From: Chaetorhynchus papuensis
Lineage: Eukaryota; Chordata; Aves; Passeriformes; Rhipiduridae
DNA: 64,000 nucleotides
Assembly: GCA_013396525.1 (NCBI GenBank)
Contig: VWYX01000381.1
Span: 1 to 64,000, forward strand
Direction: 5' to 3'
In this document: positions 13,101-22,100 of the stretch, piece by piece
Numbering within the stretch: position 1 is the stretch's first letter
Layout of the letters: every line of letters begins with the position of its first letter
Translations under genes and position numbers: made by a program
The notes under the pieces: model-generated
What the model was told of the DNA's origin: nothing
Databases searched by the model: none
The model's input: only the letters and a program-made list of their open reading frames with translations

Positions 13101-16100
13101 CCCCATCTCAGAAGTCTGGGTAGTGTTATTTTTATGAGTAATCTGTAATGTTCAAATAGTTTGAAATAACTTAGCATATACATTTGTTTTTACTAGATTC
13201 TTCGAATTATGGAATCCATTTGGGAAGCAGAATCCTTGGACCTCTGTTTGTTGCCATATGGTTGCATTTCTACAGGGAACAAAATAGGTATGTGATCACA
13301 CTCATTGTGATTAGAAATTCAAATACCATATTTACAGAAGACGTGTATGGGAGAACTATTCTAGTATGTGCTGTAGTCCTGAGGTAAATAGCCCTTTATT
13401 ACACTTTCTGTGAGCAGCCTTCAGTTGCATCTTGGCAGTGTTTTCTGCCCTTCCTTGAGCTGCAGCACCAGCTTTACTGACTGTGATTCCTGTGCAAGTC
13501 CAGCTACTAAGGTTGTGCTCCAAGTTTCTCTTTAATAACAATATTTAGTATGAAACAGCAGTGAAAATGAGTGACTTACTCAAGATGTGTTTTAATGTGT
13601 TGATAGGAATAAAATAGAGAAAAGAGCAAAACTTTCTGTTTTCCTGACCCAAAGCTTCATACCACATAGAAGCAACAGCATTACTTAACAGAATACTCAG
13701 GCAATATTTCTCAGAGGGCATTAGTTCCTGCAGCACAGATGATCAATTTTTCAGAACTTGTGGTGGAAGAAATCAAGTAAAAAAACCCAGTAAAATTAAG
13801 AACTCTTTAATGTATTTTTGTAATGTACTTCCTCTTTAAAATCCATTGCCACATAAAATTTTTCAATATCCTCTTGATTTCAGGGTATCTCAGCAATGCA
13901 GGAAGTCCAAACTCACTGATAAAATACCTGATAGCATGACATAAGAGAGTTTCTTTCCTCCTAATAGAAATGTTTTAAAATTGAATAATATGTATTGATA
14001 GAATTTTAATAATAAAGGAAATAGAACATTGTACGTCAAAATAACTATAAATATAAGGAAAGTTGGGGGGGTTTTCTCTCTTTTAGGTGTGTTAAACCTA
14101 ATTTTTTAGAGAGCTTTTTAGGATCTGATTTAATTTTGTTTAAAATTATCTCAAGACAATGTAATATATTGAAAAAAACAGAGGAAGAAGGAGGAATTCT
14201 GCCAGTGATTCTGGAGTTTTCATACTTGAGTCACAGATTTCTGTTATTCTTTCATGAATTCTTAATTGATTCTCCATTTTTCTGTCTCAAGGAAATAATA
14301 TTTGATTTTCCTATGTGCATGGGAGAGATGTAAGAATTTAGCATCCTTTTAGCAGCCCAGTAGGGGCATGGTTAATCATATTGACACTCCTGCTTGGTTT
14401 GCTGAGAATACCTGCAGCCTAAATTAGTAACACCCAATGTGGCACACTTTGATGTAGAGCTTATGCTTGTTTGGAACAGAACCAAGGAGTAGTGGCATGC
14501 AAATACTGTTTCACAATATTCACACGTGGTCTTCTTGCAGGCTGCTTCTTCCCTCCCTCTCAATTCTTCCAAACTGGCAGTTTCTGTGTATTGACACAAG
14601 GACAGTACCCCACTCTACACTGAGCATGGGGAAACAGGGCTCTTAGACCTGGGGCTGGCATCTCCTCCTGTATAGAGCTTTCTCCTTCTGTAAAAGACGT
14701 TGCATTCAGTGCAGTTTGTAATTCTGGAAGCATCTGTCCTCTCCACTGCTTCTGCCAAGCAGACCTCTGTAGGAGGAACTTTCTTTTCTCTTTATCAGTG
14801 GTAAAAGATCATACCCTGCTCTCTCTCCCTTGGATCCATCCGTATGTTCCTGGCTCTGTGAGGCAATTATCACTCCTTACTGTGCTGCATCACTGCTCAA
14901 AGTAAGACGTTCAGGCTGGCTCGTAGAAGAGTCACCTGCCTTAGTACCACAGAGCCCCAGAAACACATCGCGTGGTGCATTTCCTGCTGCATTTCCTGCT
15001 GCACTCCCTCGCAGCTGAATGCAGCCCAGCTGAGAACTGCTATCCTTGTCCCGCCGCCTGAGCCTGCACTGCTCTCCCACAATCAAGGAGCTGTTGGCCA
15101 GTAGAGGGAGATTAATGAGCTCAGGCAGGGAAAGCTCTTTCAACAGCTGGAATGACAGCTGGGGCTCACACTCGGGAGAAAAACAGCAGCTTGACAAGCA
15201 CAGACCAAAATGCGAAGCTTTTCATTTTGGTGGTCTTGGTGATGGTTTTTGGAAGTCATATTTCCACAACAGTTTTATGGCAAATGTATCCAGGCCACTG
15301 TAAAGACAGAAGAAAATGCCTCCAGGGAGTATTCAGCCATGAATTCAGCCATGCACGGAAGGCAGGAAGAGATTGCTGTGTTGTTACTCTGTTACTGAAA
15401 AATTCCACATAATTCAGTAATTGCAAAAGAGTGGGATTTTGAATAGAAAGAAACTGATGTGTTTCCAAGAGAGTCAAATTGAAATCAAATCAGAAACTGC
15501 TTTGAATCTCTTTGGAGAGAAAGGGGTATTTTTGTTGCTTATCTCTAAGCTGGAGCTGAAGCTAGAAGACACTGTTGAACTTGAACCAGGGAAAGAAGAT
15601 AAAATATTTCCAGTTACCAAATAAATTCAACTAAAATCTGACTTTCCCCCATAGAGGCATGCCCAGTCTGGACTGCATTTGCTAGTCTTGGCTACAGTGC
15701 GGAGTTGTGTTGCAGCCTCTGTTTCTGCATTTCCCTCTAGCTTCCCCTCCATCACATGCCATGCTGGCACGGACAGGACAAGGCCTTGTTTCTGCACCAT
15801 ATTGCTGTGATGTGCCAGTTTGCCTTGGTGAGGGTCTGTTCAGTTTAGGGACAGACCCCATGGCCCTGGCAGCCAGAGATTTTCACCAGCAATCCCACTG
15901 CCGTACCTCGCTGTGTACTGGTATTTCTGGTCTTTCTGTGCTTATGCATACTTAAGCTTAAATTGGATTCACTGCAGAAGGGTCAGCTCTTCCTCTGCCA
16001 CAGCCCTGGCAACACTTGCATCCCTAGAGTGTGGCAAAACTGATGCTTTTCTTCATCTCCTCATTTTTGTGAAGTTGGAGAGAAGCTGGGGAAAACGTGA

Positions 16101-19100
16101 ATTGGGATCAGGACAGGAATAGTTCCTCTCCTTGGGAAAAGCCTTATGCAGAGGGTCCTCACTCATTTTGTGATACATCCATTTTAAAAGCAGAGGAGTT
16201 TGGATGCCAGGCTCTTTATGAGCTCTGGCTGGTTTCAGCTAGGAATGAACAAGAACTGTTTCTTCTTGTCAAATAAATTTCTTCTCACAGCCTATGAAGA
16301 TCTGCAACTGATTTTTAAACACAGTTTAAAATTTAATTTTGCGTATTTTTAATATGCTCTGATAACAATTTAATAACTTCTTCTAACTTTTTCCTTATTT
16401 GCTTTAGGAATGATTGAAATTGTGAAAGATGCTACAACAATTGCCAAAATTCAGCAGAGTACAGTTGGGAACACTGGTGCATTTAAGGATGAAATACTAA
16501 ACCAGTGGCTCAAGGAGAGATGTATGATTGAAGAGAAGGTGAGTTCTTTGAATTTTTAGGTGGGATTTTCGATTACTAATTTAGGAGCATAGAGCCCATA
16601 TGTTTGTGTTTGTTACTTATGGGAGTTTGAAAAATCCATTCATTTTCCCTCACTCAGCTGCAGGTGTCTGTGAAATAGCCTTTAGCACCCAGCTGGCAGC
16701 CAAATTCCTGAGACACAGGATGCTTCTGAAATTACTCCTTTGTCAATGGAAGTTAGAAGCGGTACATAAAGAGCAGTTTGAGAGAACATCTAAGAACACT
16801 GAAAGGCAATGTGTTTTAGGGGATTTAGGTACAGGTTTGGGTGCTCACAACTCCTTTGCTTGTGTACATCCACTGACCTACTACAGTTTTCTGCCACCTT
16901 TTTTTCCTCAGAATGTGTGAGCAGCTGTATGCTGCTTTTCTGTGTGCTGGGGGATAGAGCCAGCACAGGGAGTGCAGTGCAGGGCTGTGATCCTGATCTC
17001 TGCTGTGCAGTGGTGTATTTTATAAGACAGTTTGCCTAACTGTTGATAGATACGTGTCAACAGAAAGGTACCTAACTTTGAGAATGGTTGCATTTAGCAT
17101 TGAAGCATTTAACATCTCTAAGATTTATTTTTAGTTTCAGGCAGCTGTGGAAAGATTTGTTTATTCTTGTGCTGGATACTGTGTGGCAACCTTTGTACTT
17201 GGAATAGGAGACAGGCACAATGACAACATCATGATTACAGAAACAGGTGGGTTATTTTTTGAGAATTTCATAGATGTGCAGACTGTCTATACTTCACTAG
17301 ATTTATTTTTCGTTTTAATAAATAGTGCATTTAACCATGAATGAAGAGAGACAAATCCGTTCTGTCAGTGGTGCTTACAAGGTCAGGTCCTCCTGTGAAG
17401 TTGAAATGTATTGTCACCCCTGCTGGCCTTCATACAGGCTGTGGATATTTATCATTAATAATGCCATTTTTTTTCCAGGGAGCAGTTTGATATAAACTAA
17501 GTCATGAGAAATGTAAACCAAATTTTTTTCTACTGTCTGCATCTAAGGTCTGAACACCAAAAAAAACGTATAAAGCAGATAGCTGTTCACCTATCTGATG
17601 TGTGGATGTGGTTCTGACAGTGTTTAGTGGAACTGAATTCTGTCAGAATTCATATACTGCTGGACTGATTTCACTTCTGAGGAGCGTAATTGTTTTGTGT
17701 ACTGATGTAAAAAATCTGAAGTGGAAATAAGAAAGGAAGATAAGTCTACATTGAGTGTATTTGTTTTGCTGCTAAAATCTGTGGGATGGTTATATCCTCC
17801 TGAAGAAACTCACAGGTTTTTTGTACTATAAACTTTGGGAGTTACTTCCATAGCTGCACATTGTTTCATCTGTAATTTTGCTTACCTATGGAAAGAACCC
17901 CAGAACAATCAGTACATATAGCGGAGTTTTATTTAGTCTAAGGAATTCACTTTTAGTTTCATGATCCTCTCGCTTCGTAATTAGTCTCTGATAAGAGATG
18001 GAAAATAGTTAGAAGGATATTTAATATTGATCATATTAAAATTTTATCAGTTGAAGGCTAGAGAGAAGAAGTACCCTGAAGGCAGAAATTAGCTAATTGA
18101 AGACTACAGTTAAAAAGTTCAGCAGAAGCCCTTGAGGAAAAAATGACAAGTAAATGCTTTAATGTCAACATCATATATAATATAATGTGATGTTAGTTCC
18201 CATTGGCAGAAAATGATGCACAGGTCAGTAGATAGAGAAACAGAGAAAAGTGTTACTCTGTTGTGGTCATGAGCAGGTTTGCCTCAGAGTCTTTTACAGG
18301 AGCTGTCTTGAGCCTCAGGAGCCAGAAGGATCTCAGTCTGAGAGGTCTGCACAGGGTCAGATTTGGTAGGCTGGGGGAACTTGAAAGCTGACTTAAAATC
18401 AGGAACATCTAAGGATGTTCCACCTACAGATCAATGTTAAGTATCATCTTACATAATTTGCTGTTTTATGTTTTTGTGCATGTGCCACTGCTACAAATCT
18501 GTGGCTTTAAGTAACCATACTCTTGTATCCGTACCCTGGCTGCCAGTGAAAGTAATAAAGTAACGTGAAGAGGAGCAGCACACTCCAGTCCTGTAGGTGT
18601 AGTGACCTTTAAAAGGAGAGGTTTTCATTGCTTTTGTGAGAACTGATGCCCTACTGCTCTCTCAAAGCTGTCCAAAGGGTGACAATGCAGACTTTGAACA
18701 TACAGAGTGGTTTAGAATGAAGATTTGTGAGGCAGAAGCATGTTGTAGTCAATGACATTTGCCAAGGAGATGGGTAACGCCAGAATCCCATGGGTGTTTG
18801 AAACATAACCCTGAAGCCTTTTCCACGTAGTGATGCTCTGATTGTTATGGGTATGATGCACAAGCTTTCATTCATTTTTCAAAAGCTGTGAGTGTATGTT
18901 TAGACAATACAGCAGTTCTGCCAGACTTTTAACAATTGCCAAAGATAAATAAAAAGTAATTTTGCCAAGAGGACAGAATTCTGCATTTCCCCAAAAAAGA
19001 AAGAAAATAGTCTTTTCTGCTGAACTTAAGACCGATCATAAATACCAAAAAAAGAGGTTGGAACTACAGTGAATACACATAAGTGTTCTTAAGAGTTTAT

Positions 19101-22100
19101 TGTATTTATCTAACTGTGATTTCTTCTTCTCTTTATGAAGGTAACCTTTTCCATATTGATTTTGGCCATATTCTTGGGAATTATAAAAGCTTCCTTGGAA
19201 TTAATAAGGAGAGAGTTCCTTTTGTGCTGACTCCAGATTTTCTGTATGTCATGGGAACTTCCGGAAAGAAGACAAGTCTCCATTTCCATAAATTTCAGGT
19301 AATAGAATGGGTATCTAGCTGCAAATCAATTAAGCAATGTTTTTTGCGCTCTGAAATGAACATTAGTGCCTTGATTTTCAAAGGTCTAGGCTGCTTATTA
19401 TTATTATCTTAATAAAATATACTGAATCATAATACAATTCTGGGATATATTTTAAGAGAAAAAATTATCTGTACAGTTACGGGAACTAGAATTCAAACAT
19501 TCACAAAGGCACATTGAAAAGCTTGTTAGCAGCAGACCAGATAAGCAGTTCTTTCTTTGTTTCTTGTCTTGATTGAAAATACTTTGCAGAGGGCTTCAGT
19601 GTTTGTGCAATTAGAGGAAACCCATGGCACTAAGCAGAGCCTCTGTGGGGTATGAGCAGATGTGAGGCATTCATCAGCTGGCTTTGCCAGTGTTATTCCC
19701 TCCTGATTCTTTGAGTTCTGGGGCTTGGACTGCTGCATCTGAGTAAAAATGAGTGACCCTAAGTTAACTCAGATGCTGTTTTGTGAATGGATAGATTTAA
19801 CTCTGAAAGGAATGAATGGTGTTAAAAATTGCTTCTATTTGAAACTGAGCACTTCCAAACCAGTTGTGATTATTCGAGCTAGTGTAGGACCTGGTCAAAG
19901 AGGGAGTTCAGTATGCAGTTCCTATTTTTAAGGAAATGATTGAGAATGTGGATGGTCAGAAGAATGGATTTGTCTGAGGTGTTATTCCTGTGGTCATCTT
20001 TAGAGACTTTGAGTAAAGTGTCTCATTTAGAAAGCAGGTTCTTTATAATATCAAAACAAAAATTCTTCTGGAGAGTATGTCAAAGCCAAAGCCTAACTTT
20101 GATGTTGTGGATTCCTTGTGGGTGAACCAGTCCCAGTAAGGAGTCTGGTTTTCTAACCTGAGTACCTAATTAAGGTTTACTGGTGGATGGTGACTATGTC
20201 CCTTTGAGCATATTCACACAAGGTTGTATAGCAAATCTGTGTCCTACACACCCCCATCTCCCTTGTGATTGTCTGTGATGGGCAATGGGAATTATCCTAA
20301 TAAGTTAACACCAAGTGGGTCCCCTATGCAGTTACTTCAGCATTTTGTCTGCATTTGTGGCCACATCTCAGTGCTCTTACTCACTCATCCGAAAATGAGT
20401 GTTCCCCGTCTTCCGGCTGGATACATCCTGCAGGCCTCCCTGCCAGGGATAGGGATCAGCTTGGATCCTCTTGCAATTCCCACCTTATGGTATTCTTGTG
20501 TTATGACAAATCACATTGTCCACCAGAAACAATCAAAAGGGAGAAGGCATGTGTGGAGAGGACCCATGCAAAGAAGAACCAACTATCTTTGGCTGAAGTC
20601 ACTGCTCAAACTTCTGAAAATAACTGAAGAACCAGGTGCAATCTTTGAGTCTTCATTTTGCCAGGACTGCCTTTATCACAGTGGAGGTGTTTTGAAGGGG
20701 GCTTGTAGCTCAAAAGATGTTAGGGTGGGGTTTGCCTTGGCAAGGGAATGCTGAGCCCATGCTCTCAGGGAAGCCTGTGAGCTGGGCTGTGTACAGCAGT
20801 GATGCTGTCACTGCAGCTGTAAGTCATATGCAGGCGTGGGACTGAAACACCAGTCTAGGGTATGTAATTTCAAAGAAGACTTCTGTTCTGGAAGCAGAAA
20901 ATAATTAAAAGGGTTAAAACGTGCTAATGGGGGATTGGAAGACCTGTTGGTGTCTGTGGTGAGGTAAAGTTGTTTCCATATATACAGATCATCCAGCTCT
21001 TTAGAGAGTATCTGACCTTTACTTCAGCAGCCCAAATACCAAAATCAGTCAGAGGTCATTTTGGTTGTAGCCTCTCTCCACTACATCATGCCTCCATCAT
21101 GGAGTCCTGGGTTTGACTAAATACACATTTTGTTACTCTGGTACTAATTTCTAAGTGCTGCTACCATCCCACTAATGCAGACAGTTTAGGAATGCTGGGA
21201 TAGCACCAGAGTCATTTCCACTAGTGTCCTTAGCCAAATACAAGGTGATTAATGTGCTTTACTGTTGTGAACTGTGATGGTGGTATGTGACCTGGGCATT
21301 TTAAGTGACGTGATTAAGGCACAGACAACAATAAACTGACCAAAAAATGTAAGTTCATGTGTAGTCCTGCTGCAATAGCTACTGTTTATATACTGCTACT
21401 GCAGTAGTACATTAAGAGACTTTTCTGTCTCAGAGACCAGTAAAAAGAAAGTTAAAATACTTCTATACAAGCAAAAGAGTAACACAGAGCAAGATTTGCA
21501 TCACATATTTTGCTATGAAAAATGGATGTTTTAATTACCTGGCCAGAAAAAAAAAATAAACAAAATTGTAGTTTCACTTTCCAGTTGACTTGTTTAATCA
21601 TATTTCCTAATATTGAAGGATTCATTCAGTATGCCTGCTGACTCATTTAGGTATTAATGGAACAGTCTCAGCATTTATTCTTCATTAATTTTTAAGAGCA
21701 TCTGTCATTATTTTGTACTTAAGTACATTAAAACAGTTTGTGCTTCAGACGACTCCTTTGTTTTTTACAGTCTTTGGTGTTTTTAATAACTTAATAACCT
21801 ACTTGTATAAAATTTTATTTCTTTTTATCCACTGGACATAGTCCAGTGTGTTAGCCAGAGCTTATATCGCAGGTGCTGGAGAAGGTTAAAATGACAAATA
21901 ACTTTGACCGAAGTTCACTGCAGAAGAGTATAGTTCATTATTAGTGAACTTCTGAGGCTGTCAGTGGCCTGGCAACTTTTCTGAACTAGCAATGAAGTTC
22001 CTTTCTATTAGTTCTTAATCTAAATTTTGGTTCCTTTTTTGTTTGCATTTGTTGTGATGGTTTAATGAAAATGAGAGGCCAGAGGTTATTAATGACATCA

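Noticed and set aside
20269..20754. 161-codon ORF in the last PIK3CG intron
   Set aside because: No domain, no splice logic and a composition like its surroundings; consistent with chance.
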